Shown here one piece after another: positions 52,212 to 61,265 of a stretch of DNA of 64,000 bases. The stretch comes from Desulfobulbaceae bacterium (GTDB lineage Bacteria; Desulfobacterota; Desulfobulbia; Desulfobulbales; Desulfocapsaceae). How positions within the stretch are numbered: the stretch's first letter is position 1; each line of letters starts with the position of its first letter. The notes beneath the pieces were generated by a model, which did not search any database, had not been told where the DNA came from, and saw only the letters and a program-made list of their open reading frames with translations. Position numbers and translations under genes: made by a program. The stretch is from assembly GCA_008933635.1 (NCBI GenBank), contig WBUQ01000001.1, forward strand, positions 166,692 through 230,691, in the 5' to 3' direction.

Positions 52212-53375
52212 TTAATTGAGTAATTCCAGGAACGCCTCGATCCGGGTCTTCAGCTGCCCGGTATCGTTTTCCGAGTAATCGGTAATGATATGGAGATACG
52301 GCAGACCGGCTGCGCCGACACATTCTTCGACCTGGAAGGCCTCGATGTTGTATGTATGGCAGCCGTCCCAGGTCAGTTCGACTACCCCGTCGATGCGGTA
52401 GTCCCGGATGATGGAGCGAAGCAGGTCGAGCCGGGCGGGATTGGGCGTCATGCAGGCGCAGGGGATGTCGAGGTACGTGCGGGCGAGGTTTGCCAGGGGA
52501 TCGCCGTCTTCCGGCACGAGGTTGCCGACGGTCTTCAACCCGCCGCAGCTCTCCATTGCCACGACGACACCGCGGCAGTCCTCAATGAGGTTGAGGACCT
52601 TCCGGTTCGTCGTCGGGCAGCCGGTCAGCAGGATTCTTGGTCTGCCGGCAACGCCGGCCTGGTACTGCCTATCCCGTCCACGCTGTCGGGCGGCGGCGAT
52701 GGCCTGTTCGATCTCGTCTATCCGGCTGTGCAGGTTGCATTCGAAGCCGGCCATCGAGGTGACCGTGTCGAGCTCGCGTCCGGAGAGAAGGGGTATCTCA
52801 CCCATGTTCAGGCGAAACGCTTCGTGTACCGTCGAACGCAGACGGTTGTAGATCACGATCTGTGCTCGCAGTCGGTCGTCGGTGATGGCAGAGCCGGTTT
52901 CACGTTCAAGCAGGACCTTGATCCGCCGGAGTTCCCCAAGCCAGTATGCATGACTCTCCTCAGTGGCAGCTGTCTGCGGCAGCTGCAGAAGGTAGAGAGG
53001 GCGCTTGCGGCCAAGGAGCTCGAACATCTTCTTTTTGCCGTCGCAGGTGGCATCGGCCAGCAACAGGTCGGTTGCCGTGAAATAAGGGCAGCTGTCGCCG
53101 ATGGCGTGGCCGTAGCTCGATTTGATCAGGGCGCAGAGGTTGCGCGGCAGGTGACGCTCGGCCAGCAGGATGGGGATATCGGAGCCGGAGCAGAGGGCAA
53201 CGGGTATCGCTCCGGCGGCGGCAACGAGTTCTTTCGGCGTGAAGGCGCAGTAGACACCGACGACCTTTGCTCCGGCGGCCTTCGCCGCCTTGGTGTCCCG
53301 TATGACCCGCTCTTCTATGCTGCCCAGGTAATGATCGTCAAACATGCCGATATTGCTTTTTTTTATTGTATTCAT
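52212..53375 (-). CDS. double-cubane-cluster type reductase (2-hydroxyacyl-CoA dehydratase-like)
   Basis: A 387-residue protein of the HgdB/FldC fold. Cysteines at VVGVYCAFTPKELVAAAG, GDSCPYFTATDLLLADATCD, LLTGCPTTNRKVLNLIEDC, MESCGGLKTVG and LTWDGCHTYNIE are those of the single-subunit double-cubane cluster proteins, which hold an [8Fe-9S] cluster and reduce small, hard-to-reduce molecules when charged by an ATP-driven activator. Only one such subunit is present, unlike the two of true dehydratases, which argues for the double-cubane protein. The activator gene lies 30 bases upstream. The physiological substrate of this family is not known. Confidence 0.85.
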   Translation of the reverse strand: MNTIKKSNIGMFDDHYLGSIEERVIRDTKAAKAAGAKVVGVYCAFTPKELVAAAGAIPVALCSGSDIPILLAERHLPRNLCALIKSSYGHAIGDSCPYFTATDLLLADATCDGKKKMFELLGRKRPLYLLQLPQTAATEESHAYWLGELRRIKVLLERETGSAITDDRLRAQIVIYNRLRSTVHEAFRLNMGEIPLLSGRELDTVTSMAGFECNLHSRIDEIEQAIAAARQRGRDRQYQAGVAGRPRILLTGCPTTNRKVLNLIEDCRGVVVAMESCGGLKTVGNLVPEDGDPLANLARTYLDIPCACMTPNPARLDLLRSIIRDYRIDGVVELTWDGCHTYNIEAFQVEECVGAAGLPYLHIITDYSENDTGQLKTRIEAFLELLN

Positions 53376-53405
53376 TCGTCAGCTTGGAGCTTGCGATGGG
53401 GTATC

Positions 53406-54158
53406 TCAGGCGTCATCCTCCAGCAGCAGCGCGGCGCCGAGGGCGCCGACCATTTGCGGGTCATCCGGGACGGTGACAACAACCTGCAGTTCTTCTTCGA
53501 GCAGTTTGCGGATACAGCAGTTACGGGCCACACCGCCCGCAAAGACGAGCGGTCCCCCGACCCAGGTCCTCCTGATCATGCCGGCAGCCCGCTTGACCAC
53601 CGCCTTGTGCAGACCGAGGGCGATATCTTCCCGCTTCTCCCCACGGGAGACCAGCGAGGTCACCTCAGACTCGGCGAAGACGGTGCACATGGCATTGATC
53701 GCCAGCGATTTTCCGGCTCGGAGGGCCGAAGGGCCGAATTCCTCGAGGGAGAAGTCGAGGGCCTCGGCCATCACTTCGAGAAATTTTCCCGTTCCGGCGG
53801 CACACCGGTCATTCATTTCGAATTTCTGGACCTTGCCGTTGGCTCCGACAACAATGCACTTGCTGTCCTGTCCGCCTATATCGAGGATGGTCGAGGCATC
53901 CGGGTACAGGTGCCGGACGCCGCGTCCATAGGCCTTGATTTCGGTGACCGTCTGCGCCTCGAAGGCGAGTTCAAACAGATTCCGTCCATAGCCGGTAGCC
54001 ATGATCCGGTCAAAGCCGTCGATGTCGTCAAGCATCTTTCTGATCTGCGTCAGAGGGTCGAAGGTTGTGGCAGTCTGCTGTGCGACGACAATTCTGCCGT
54101 GTTCGACGACCACGTACTCGATGGTCCGGGAACCGATGTCGATTCCTGCGTTCCGCAT
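53406..54158 (-). CDS. activator ATPase of the double-cubane reductase
   Basis: 250 residues from the ATG at 54158 (ribosome binding site GGAG at six bases). ASKHA-type ATPase of the HgdC/BadF family: AGIDIGSRTIEYVVVE at the N-terminus, ILDIGGQDSKCIVVG, NDRCAAGTGKFLEVMAEAL (the cysteine that ligates the bridging [4Fe-4S] cluster) and VFAGGVARNCCIRKLLEEEL. The second cluster cysteine, in NAMCTVFAESEV, is also present. It injects electrons at low potential into the partner enzyme with ATP hydrolysis. Confidence 0.92.
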   Translation of the reverse strand: MRNAGIDIGSRTIEYVVVEHGRIVVAQQTATTFDPLTQIRKMLDDIDGFDRIMATGYGRNLFELAFEAQTVTEIKAYGRGVRHLYPDASTILDIGGQDSKCIVVGANGKVQKFEMNDRCAAGTGKFLEVMAEALDFSLEEFGPSALRAGKSLAINAMCTVFAESEVTSLVSRGEKREDIALGLHKAVVKRAAGMIRRTWVGGPLVFAGGVARNCCIRKLLEEELQVVVTVPDDPQMVGALGAALLLEDDA

Positions 54159-54245
54159 TGTCTCTCCGTCAGTTATTGAGTGTCTCGATCCTCTTGGCCT
54201 GGCCACGGCTTCATCCGGGCTGGCAAAGGTCCAGGCAGGACATGG

Positions 54246-54914
54246 TCATGACGTCATCCGTCCCTCTATTCTGAAACGCTGCTCGAGATAGCGCGAAAAA
54301 CGGGCGGCGCACCAGGTCATCAGGAAGTAGAGGATGCCAATGGCGAGATAGATTTCAAAGGCCCTGAAAGTTCTAGTGTAGATAAGCTGGCCGACGCGGG
54401 TCAATTCGGTGATGGCCAGGACTGAAACCAGCGAGGTGTCCTTCAGCAGTGCCGAAAAGGAGTTGACCAGAGGAGGGATCGCCACGGTCAGCGCCTGCGG
54501 CAGGATGACAAAAAGCATTGTCTGGAGCCATGACAGACCCAGGGCGTAGGCCGCATCCTGCTGATCTTTTTCGACAGAAAGGAGCGAGCCGCGGATGATC
54601 TCCGAGATATATGCGCCACCGTTGAGGCCCAGGCCAATATAGGCAGCCGTTGCGCTGTCCATGGTAATCCCGGTGGTCGGCAGGCCGTAATAGAGGAAGA
54701 ACAGCTGGGTCAGCAGGGGCGTGCCGCGGAAGATCTCGACGTAGGGAGAGAACAGTCGTGCCAAGCCGGTCGAAGATGAACGGGCGATACCCACCGCGGT
54801 ACCGACAATGACCGCCAGCACAAATGAGCCGGCGGCAATCTTCAAGGTTATCAGAGCCCCTTCCAGGATAGTCGGGAAGGAGCTCCGGAGGACTTCGAAT
54901 TGGAAATCGAGCAT
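54246..54914 (-). CDS. polar amino acid-type ABC transporter permease
   Basis: A 222-residue membrane protein of the His/Glu/Gln permease family: LITLKIAAGSFVLAVIVGTA, YVEIFRGTPLLTQLFFLYYG and the EAA-like DAAYALGLSWLQTMLFVILP. It follows the binding-protein gene by 18 bases. No cognate GlnQ/HisP-type ATPase gene is in the operon; the only ATPase present is of the RbsA type. Confidence 0.9.
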   Translation of the reverse strand: MLDFQFEVLRSSFPTILEGALITLKIAAGSFVLAVIVGTAVGIARSSSTGLARLFSPYVEIFRGTPLLTQLFFLYYGLPTTGITMDSATAAYIGLGLNGGAYISEIIRGSLLSVEKDQQDAAYALGLSWLQTMLFVILPQALTVAIPPLVNSFSALLKDTSLVSVLAITELTRVGQLIYTRTFRAFEIYLAIGILYFLMTWCAARFSRYLEQRFRIEGRMTS

Positions 54915-54932
54915 GAGCGTGAATCGGAAGCC

Positions 54933-55718
54933 TTAATCAACCTTCAGCCATTTGTCGTGAATAGCCTGATAGGTACCGTCGGCTTTTAATTTCGCCAGCG
55001 CCTCATTGACCTTCCGGGTCAGCGCATCGGCCCCTTTGGGCATGACGGCGACGATCTCGGCTTCGGCCAGCGGTTCACCGACGATCTTGAAGGACGGATC
55101 GGCCTTCATTTGATTGACGGCGTAGGCGTAGCCTACCAGCACGGCGTCGATCCGGCCGACCTTGAGGTCGGTGAACGCCTCCGGATTGTAGTTGTATTTC
55201 TTGATTTCCTTGAATACGTCCTTCATGGAATCGGCGAGCTGTTCGCTGCCGGAGCCGAGCTGCACACCGACGGTCTTGCCTTGCAGATCGTTTTTGCCGG
55301 TGATTGTGCCATCGTCCTTTCGCACAACGATGACATCGGGAAGTGTATAATAGACATCGCTGAAATTGGTGTTTTCTCCACGGGCCTCGGATTTGGACAT
55401 GCAGGTGATCAGCGCGTCGTAGTCTCCTTTCTTCAGTCCGGCCAGCAATCCCTGCCATTCCGCGTCGACGAGTCTGACCTTGACCCCGATTTCTTTCGCC
55501 AGGGCCCTGGCCAGGTCGACATCGAACCCTTCAAATTCACCGGTTTTTTCGTTTTTCGATTCAAAGGGAGGATACTGGGCGCAGAATCCCACCACCAGTT
55601 CGCCGCGTTCATTCACCCTGGTCATCGACTCGTCTGCCTGAACCAGCGCTGCCATGGCAAACACCAACACCAACCCGACGACTCCAAACGTGCCTGACTT
55701 TTTCACCCATGTTTTCAT
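54933..55718 (-). CDS. polar amino acid-type binding protein
   Basis: A 261-residue periplasmic protein with a signal peptide (hydrophobic run GVVGLVLVFAMAALVQA, cut before DESM). The mature part has the SBP_bac_3 pattern: GELVVGFCAQYPPFESKNEK, FEGFDVDLARALAKEIGVKV, DALITCMSKSEAR and LQGKTVGVQLGSGSEQ. The arginine/aspartate pair usually binding the alpha-amino and carboxyl groups is plausible (SEARGENTNFSDVYY), so the ligand is likely an amino acid or derivative. Starts inside the stop of the desulfidase gene. Confidence 0.9.
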   Translation of the reverse strand: MKTWVKKSGTFGVVGLVLVFAMAALVQADESMTRVNERGELVVGFCAQYPPFESKNEKTGEFEGFDVDLARALAKEIGVKVRLVDAEWQGLLAGLKKGDYDALITCMSKSEARGENTNFSDVYYTLPDVIVVRKDDGTITGKNDLQGKTVGVQLGSGSEQLADSMKDVFKEIKKYNYNPEAFTDLKVGRIDAVLVGYAYAVNQMKADPSFKIVGEPLAEAEIVAVMPKGADALTRKVNEALAKLKADGTYQAIHDKWLKVD

Positions 55719-56260
55719 TCACTTCTCCTTTCAACTGATTCTGTTGATTCCAGGTTCTCAGCAATTGCGCGGAACTGGACGTTGATGCCAGCGTCAGCCA
55801 GCATCGCGGCAAAGATCTCCATGAACACCCCGCGACCGGCAACCATGGCCAATGCCTGCTGCTGGCGTGCGACATTGCCGGGGGCGCTGATCTCGCCGCC
55901 GCAAAAACCGGAGCAGGTCCGGGTGACGCCGCAGTTCGGGCTGTCGTCCATGCCGATCACCCCGTCGATCTGATAACCGGCCTGGACAAAGGCTGTCAGC
56001 TGATGCAGGCAGGGTGTGAGAATCTCCCGGCAATACTCGCGGAATCGGGGGTGATCGTACTGCTCCCGGGTCATGCCCCAGCGGTTGAGACCGAGATACC
56101 CGGTTTCCGGACATGGCAGCTGGAAAAGACCGACACCGCTTTCAATATGATTGTCAAGTACATCGCGATATACACCGCTGCAGGCAGCCAGTGGGTAGAC
56201 CTTGGCGTTGGCATTCAGCAGACAATGGCAGACAATCAGGATTTTTTTACTTCGTTTCAT
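55715..56260 (-). CDS. TudS-related (DUF523-type) putative desulfidase
   Basis: 181 residues from the ATG at 56260, chosen for the GGAGAAAG ribosome binding site; an upstream frame to 56353 adds residues that do not fit. Three cysteine sites are those of the DUF523/TudS family, which binds a [4Fe-4S] cluster and removes sulfur from thiouracil: VCHCLLNANAKVYPLAACSG, LPCPETGYLG and GMDDSPNCGVTRTCSGFCGG. It belongs to the longer variant related to C. difficile CD3072, as I recall. It is the first gene of the operon and overlaps the binding-protein gene by 4 bases. Confidence 0.82.
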   Translation of the reverse strand: MKRSKKILIVCHCLLNANAKVYPLAACSGVYRDVLDNHIESGVGLFQLPCPETGYLGLNRWGMTREQYDHPRFREYCREILTPCLHQLTAFVQAGYQIDGVIGMDDSPNCGVTRTCSGFCGGEISAPGNVARQQQALAMVAGRGVFMEIFAAMLADAGINVQFRAIAENLESTESVERRSE

Positions 56261-56615
56261 CAATCTTTCTCCGGCAGAGCCTTGACAGTCGCGACAACCT
56301 ATCATGAAGTTGTTCGATATTTCCAATAGATTGTTTCTATGAAAAATCATCAAATGATCGGGTAAATTCAGAAAATTACATGGATCTGTCTGCGCATCGG
56401 GAGGTGATTATCACTGCATTCGAAAATTTTGTGATGTGTTCGGCCAATTTGCGAGGGTGGTATCGTGAGAACGGATGGGAATGTTGCCAAGAATCGGATA
56501 TTCCAATTTGTAAAAGGCGGGTGGTTTCATTAAGTACAGTAGGCTGTAGATGCCATTCGGATTGCTCTTTCCGGCCAACGCACACCCCTCCTTCCCGGCA
56601 TTCCCGCAACTGCCC

Positions 56616-57851
56616 ATGAATATCCTCCATATCATCAGTCAGCATCCCGGGAGTACCGGCAGCGGCATCTATCTGCAGAATCTGCTGCGCCAGGCGGAAG
56701 CCTGTGGTCATCGCAATTACCTTGTCGCGGGCATTTCATCCGGGATGGCGCCCCGACTCGATGGAGTCGGGGCAGAGTGCTGCTGTTTCATCCGTTTCGC
56801 GGAAGGCGATCTCGATTTTGCCATTCCCGGGATGAGCGATGTCATGCCCTACGCCAGTTCCCGCTTCAGCGATCTGCCTCCTGAGGCGATATCGCGGTAT
56901 GAACAGGTGTTTACAAAGAAAATCAGGGGGATTGCCGAGACATTTGCCGTCGATGTCGTCCACAGTCATCACCTCTGGCTGGTGAGCGCAGTTGCGAGGC
57001 GTGTCCTGCCGGAAATGCCGATGGTTACCTCCTGCCACTCGACCGAACTGCGGCAGTTTGTCCAATGTCCGCACCTCAGTGACAGGGTCCTGGAAGATTG
57101 CCGCCGGATTGACCGTATTCTGGCGCTGAGCGAAAACCAGGCGGAACAGATAACCAGACTGTATGCGGTGGATCGGGAGAAGATAGCGGTTGTCGGCTCC
57201 GGTTTCGATGATCGGCTGTTCACCTTCGCCGACAAGCCGGCGGCAGGGCCGGTGCAGTTCCTTTATGCTGGAAAACTGAGCCATGCCAAAGGAGTCGACT
57301 GGCTGCTGCGGGTCTTCGGGGGTCTCGACGCCGGGATTGCACACCTGCATCTGGCAGGTTCAGGGATTGGCGAGGAGGCCAGGGAATGTCTTGAGCTGGC
57401 CGGGAATTTGGGGTCCCGGCTGACGGTGCACGGGGCGCTCAGCCAGCAGGATCTGGCAGGTCTGATGCGGCGCTGCCATGTTTTTATCCTGCCATCCTTT
57501 TATGAAGGGCTGCCGCTTGTCCTGCTGGAGGCTCTGGCATCCGGCTGTCGTATCGTCACCACTGCATTGCCGGGCTGCCGGGAACTGCTTGCCGAGGTGG
57601 CTGGCGATCTCGTCGAATTTATCGAGTTGCCGCCGATGGCGACGGTCGACCGGCCTGGTCCACGGGACTGGGAAAAGCTGGATGCCGACCTGAGGGAAGC
57701 GGTTTTTGCCATGGTCGACCGTGTACATAATTCCCCATCACTTCAGCGTGGAGATACAAGGAAGATTACCGATCGGTCGAGCTGGCGGGTGGTGTTCGGG
57801 AGGATCGAGGATGCATATGCCCGGGCCATGCGTTGTCATGGTCGACGCTAA
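56616..57851 (+). CDS. GT4-type glycosyltransferase
   Basis: 411 residues from the ATG at 56616 (MNILHIISQHPGSTGSGIYL, the usual start of this family); an upstream in-frame start at 56550 adds 22 poor residues. N-terminal Rossmann part has DVVHSHHLWLVSAVARRVLP, and the C-terminal nucleotide-sugar domain has VQFLYAGKLSHAKGVDWLLR and FILPSFYEGLPLVLLEALAS (the EX7E motif of GT4). It should make a surface polysaccharide or glycolipid. Its 3' end overlaps the convergent PP2C gene by 86 bases. Confidence 0.9.
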   Translation: MNILHIISQHPGSTGSGIYLQNLLRQAEACGHRNYLVAGISSGMAPRLDGVGAECCCFIRFAEGDLDFAIPGMSDVMPYASSRFSDLPPEAISRYEQVFTKKIRGIAETFAVDVVHSHHLWLVSAVARRVLPEMPMVTSCHSTELRQFVQCPHLSDRVLEDCRRIDRILALSENQAEQITRLYAVDREKIAVVGSGFDDRLFTFADKPAAGPVQFLYAGKLSHAKGVDWLLRVFGGLDAGIAHLHLAGSGIGEEARECLELAGNLGSRLTVHGALSQQDLAGLMRRCHVFILPSFYEGLPLVLLEALASGCRIVTTALPGCRELLAEVAGDLVEFIELPPMATVDRPGPRDWEKLDADLREAVFAMVDRVHNSPSLQRGDTRKITDRSSWRVVFGRIEDAYARAMRCHGRR

Positions 57852-58701
57852 CGGCGATGGCGGCAATATCGTCATGGGCCTTGAACCTGGGATAACGGCG
57901 GCAGGTCGAGTCTTCCCGCTGGAGGGCGCGGACGTGGTTCCGGATGGCGGCAAGACCTCCCTTCCGGTAGAGATCGGCGAACGCCTGCCAGTCGCTCGGG
58001 CGGCCGGGTTCGGTCTTGGGCAGGAGGAGGCCGTCGGTGAACAGCAGGATATCAGAGATTCCTGCAAGGCTTTCCCGGCCGTGACACAGGAAGTGCATCG
58101 ATTCCGGTTCGCCGTTGAGTACGCCGTAGGTGACGTTCATCTGCAGCCGCACCCTGGTGATCTGGTCGGCAAGGAGGCTGTGGATCGGCTGGTTGCCGCT
58201 GGCAGAATTCCGCCAGAGCTCCAGGGTTTGGCTGTCGATGTCCAGCTCCGGAGAAAGCAGGCTGTACCCGCCGTCACGATACAACAGCACGATCATGCTG
58301 TCGCCGGTATGGCAGTATTCGAAGGAAGTTGCGTGCATGCGGACAACAGCCATACTGGTCGACCACAACCGCTGCCGCTGGTCCAGGGGGATTCCGCAAC
58401 GGATCTGTTTTTCCCTGAGCAGGCGGTTCGCCTCCTCAGCCGCCTGCGGCAGGCTGCCTGAATGGTTTTCGAAGGTCGCGGCCGCGATACTGGCGGCGCA
58501 CAGACCACCGGTTGCGCCGTCCGGATCGCAGTATTTGTCGAGGCTGGTTGCCCCGTCGAAGACACCGAATAGGGCCCCCGACCTCAGAAGGACATCCTCA
58601 TTCTGGTCGCCGCTTCCCTGCTCATGGAGCGTCTCCACGGCGTACAGCGGCTGGGGTGCGCTGGGGCAGGCGATGGAGAGCTGGTCGGTGGAGAGGTACA
58701 T
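57766..58701 (-). CDS. PP2C-type protein phosphatase
   Basis: A 311-residue protein with metal-site motifs of PP2C: GSGDQNEDVLLRSGALFGVF then DGATS (residues about 29-53), FEYCHTGDSMIVLLYRDGGY (about 130-150), DILLFTDGLLLP near 222 and FKAHDDIAAIAVSVDHDNA near 280. It should remove phosphate from Ser/Thr. The C-terminal 20 residues, proline- and serine-rich, lie over the end of the glycosyltransferase gene on the other strand, which is a notable antisense overlap. Transcribed alone. Confidence 0.85.
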   Translation of the reverse strand: MYLSTDQLSIACPSAPQPLYAVETLHEQGSGDQNEDVLLRSGALFGVFDGATSLDKYCDPDGATGGLCAASIAAATFENHSGSLPQAAEEANRLLREKQIRCGIPLDQRQRLWSTSMAVVRMHATSFEYCHTGDSMIVLLYRDGGYSLLSPELDIDSQTLELWRNSASGNQPIHSLLADQITRVRLQMNVTYGVLNGEPESMHFLCHGRESLAGISDILLFTDGLLLPKTEPGRPSDWQAFADLYRKGGLAAIRNHVRALQREDSTCRRYPRFKAHDDIAAIAVSVDHDNAWPGHMHPRSSRTPPASSTDR

Positions 58702-58832
58702 GATGCCTTGGGGGTTGAGTGATTGTCGGCAACATGATAACCGTGATGCGGCAGGAGGACAAATCGCTTGTTTCGATCGGCACCCGGGATTCCATCGGGT
58801 TCAGGTATAATGACAACGGATCTGTAGTGTAG

Positions 58833-59885
58833 ATGATTGAAATAGTGAAAAATCTTGATTTGGATGACTGGCGGGACTACTGCGACCGGTGTCCCGCCGC
58901 CCTGTTCACCCATCTGCCGGGCTGGCTCACGAACCTGGCGGCGACCTATGACCTGCCGTCATTTTTCCTGCTGGCCCGGACTTCCGGGCCACCGTCGGCA
59001 ACTGTCGGGGTACTGCCCCTGCTGCTGTTCTCTCCCCCCGATGCCACGTCCCGGCTGATCTCGCTGCCGTACTCCGATTTCGCCGGAGTTCTCGCCGATA
59101 ATCAGGAGGCAGGCTGCCGGCTGGTGGAAGCCGCGTTGGACCTGGCGGAGGAGGTGGGTGCGGCGCATCTCGAACTTCGGCAGCGCGATTGGCATGCGGC
59201 CGACGGCCCGTATCATGCCGGGAGCAGGTGGCGGCACACCGCCCATGCCTTCAAGGTGTCGTTGAGGAGGCAGCTGCCGCGGTCCTCGCCCGAACTATGG
59301 GACGGACTTTCAGCGAAAGTCAGGAATCAGGTGCGTAAGGCGTATCGCTCGGGTTGTGCCGGCCGGATCGGCGGCAGCGAACTGCTGGAGGATTTCCATG
59401 CCGTGTTTGCCGAGAATATGCGGGACCTCGGTTCACCAACGCATGATTTTGGCCTGTTTCGTCAGGCGATCTTGTGCGACTCACCACGCGCCCGCTGCAT
59501 CGTCATCTACTGCCGGAATGTCCCCGTCGCCGGGGCGATGGTGTTTCAACACGCCGGCACGCTCAGCAATCCCTGGGCCGCATCGCTGCGCCGGTTCCGG
59601 ATCTTCTGTCCGAACATGCTGCTTTACTGGCTGATGCTGTGCCATGGCATTGAGCAGGGTTGCAGCTGCTTTGATTTCGGTCGATCCTCCCCCGGGACGG
59701 GCACCTGCCGTTTCAAGATGCAATGGGGAGCCTCTGTGCAGCCGCTCACCTGGCATGTCTTCTCCATTTCGCCGTCGGAATGGCGCCCGGAGAACGAATC
59801 GCTGGTCTATGATGACTGGAAATCGATGGATATCTCCTCCTCAATCCGGTTGGGCCCGAACATCCGGCGCTGGATCAGTCTCTGA
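58833..59885 (+). CDS. FemAB-like N-acyltransferase
   Basis: A 350-residue GNAT-type protein with the FemAB pattern: LFTHLPGWLTNLAATYDLPS at the N-terminus, a central LWDGLSAKVRNQVRKAYRSG and the C-terminal FDFGRSSPGTGTCRFKMQWG. Members near glycosyltransferases and deacetylases belong to exopolysaccharide or exosortase-type gene sets and are thought to acylate an amino sugar. The next gene starts 9 bases later. Confidence 0.87.
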   Translation: MIEIVKNLDLDDWRDYCDRCPAALFTHLPGWLTNLAATYDLPSFFLLARTSGPPSATVGVLPLLLFSPPDATSRLISLPYSDFAGVLADNQEAGCRLVEAALDLAEEVGAAHLELRQRDWHAADGPYHAGSRWRHTAHAFKVSLRRQLPRSSPELWDGLSAKVRNQVRKAYRSGCAGRIGGSELLEDFHAVFAENMRDLGSPTHDFGLFRQAILCDSPRARCIVIYCRNVPVAGAMVFQHAGTLSNPWAASLRRFRIFCPNMLLYWLMLCHGIEQGCSCFDFGRSSPGTGTCRFKMQWGASVQPLTWHVFSISPSEWRPENESLVYDDWKSMDISSSIRLGPNIRRWISL

Positions 59886-59894
59886 GGAGCGGCG

Positions 59895-61049
59895 ATGATT
59901 CTCTACGATTCCCGGGATGTTGTCGTTGCTCTGCCGATGCCTCTGCTGCTGGTCGTCGAGGACGTCGGCTGGTGGCAGGGCGAAGATGGCTCAGGCCGCA
60001 ACCAGCCATACCGGAACGGATTCTGCCGCCGTCACTGCCTGGCCGATTACCATGCCCTGGTCAGCCTGTCCGGAATGCTGTCGATGCGGATCGTCATCGC
60101 CATGGTTCTGGGCGAATGGGACCGCAGCAACCTGCTCAGGGAGGTTGTCGGGGCAACCTGGATGGGCACTGCCTGGGATAACCGTGCCAACCAGGGGCCC
60201 TGGCTCGATGAGGCTGCCGACTATCTTCTCGGCCATCAGCGGCAATTGGAAATTGCGGTTCATGGTCTCTGCCACGAGTTCTGGCAGGATGGCAGGATGC
60301 AGCGCAGCGAGTTCCATGATGACGGTGGCAGGATGCGGCCGCGGGAGATCGTTGCCAGTCATCTCGAAGCCTTTGGGGCGATACTCAGGGCGAATGGCTT
60401 CATGGATTTCCCCAGGCTCTTTGTGCCGCCTGCCCTGAGGCACAGTTTCGGCAACGGCGAGGATTCGATTCAGGCGCTGCTCAAAGGATTCGGAATCGAT
60501 TACGTGACAACGAGATTTGCCAGGGCCAGGCAGTATACCCCGCCTGTACATGAGATGCTCACCTGGGAGAGCGGGGTGGCGATACTCGAGCGCGGGGTAT
60601 CGCCGGTAAGTTGGCGTGACATGGCCACGACACCGGGGGAATTGCCGGCCACGCCGGTTGTCGCCCTGCACTGGGGCAACCTGCTGCATGCCGACCCGCA
60701 ACGCAATGGTGAAATCGTCGACCGCTGGGCGGAGAAGATCCTCAATGCGACGACGGGAATCGAGCGGATTGCGGCTGCCGACGCGGCGGATTGCTGGCGG
60801 CAGACTGCTGCCCTCTACCTGGCCGATATCCGTTCAGATGCCGCATCGATCTTCATCAACTTGCGGCAGCTTCCTCCACTCCCATCTCTACGGGGACCCT
60901 TTTCATTGAAAGTACTTGGCGCGCACCCTCAGCGATGGCGCTACTATGGGGCTGAGGCCATTGTCGGCAGCATGGACCGGAATCGCATCAGCATCGTCAC
61001 TCTTCACCCCCTTCCCGGCGCTCTCGATATCCGGATCGATACCATCTGA
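59895..61049 (+). CDS. polysaccharide deacetylase-like hypothetical protein
   Basis: A 384-residue protein starting LLLVVEDVGWW near residue 16 (acidic residues at the end of the first strand), then IAVHGLCHEFWQDGRM near 115 and RLFVPPALRHSFGNGEDS near 172. The layout of early Asp, central HxxxH-like and later histidine is that of NodB-type deacetylases, but the match is loose. It is in one operon with the FemAB-like gene and so probably acts in the same surface-polymer pathway. Two other readings are possible: a DUF2334-type protein or an unrelated fold. Confidence 0.55.
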   Translation: MILYDSRDVVVALPMPLLLVVEDVGWWQGEDGSGRNQPYRNGFCRRHCLADYHALVSLSGMLSMRIVIAMVLGEWDRSNLLREVVGATWMGTAWDNRANQGPWLDEAADYLLGHQRQLEIAVHGLCHEFWQDGRMQRSEFHDDGGRMRPREIVASHLEAFGAILRANGFMDFPRLFVPPALRHSFGNGEDSIQALLKGFGIDYVTTRFARARQYTPPVHEMLTWESGVAILERGVSPVSWRDMATTPGELPATPVVALHWGNLLHADPQRNGEIVDRWAEKILNATTGIERIAAADAADCWRQTAALYLADIRSDAASIFINLRQLPPLPSLRGPFSLKVLGAHPQRWRYYGAEAIVGSMDRNRISIVTLHPLPGALDIRIDTI

Positions 61050-61265
61050 TCCGTCAAGAATGAGCAAGTCCCAGCAGTAGGTCATCCGCCGATCCTATGA
61101 CGGTGGATCATGGCTTCGGCTGCAGCGATGCCATGTCCACCGTCGGACTGCTCTGCAGGGTGAATTGCTGCCCTGCTGAGTGAGCGGTCCTCGCCGGACC
61201 AGGGGTGGTGCACCCCATGTCTTGAATTACGGGGAGCGCGGTAAAGCATCCCTGACTGAAAACAT

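Noticed and set aside
52290..54179. 629-residue plus-strand frame
   Set aside because: Antisense to the double-cubane reductase and its activator, both of which have complete motif sets.
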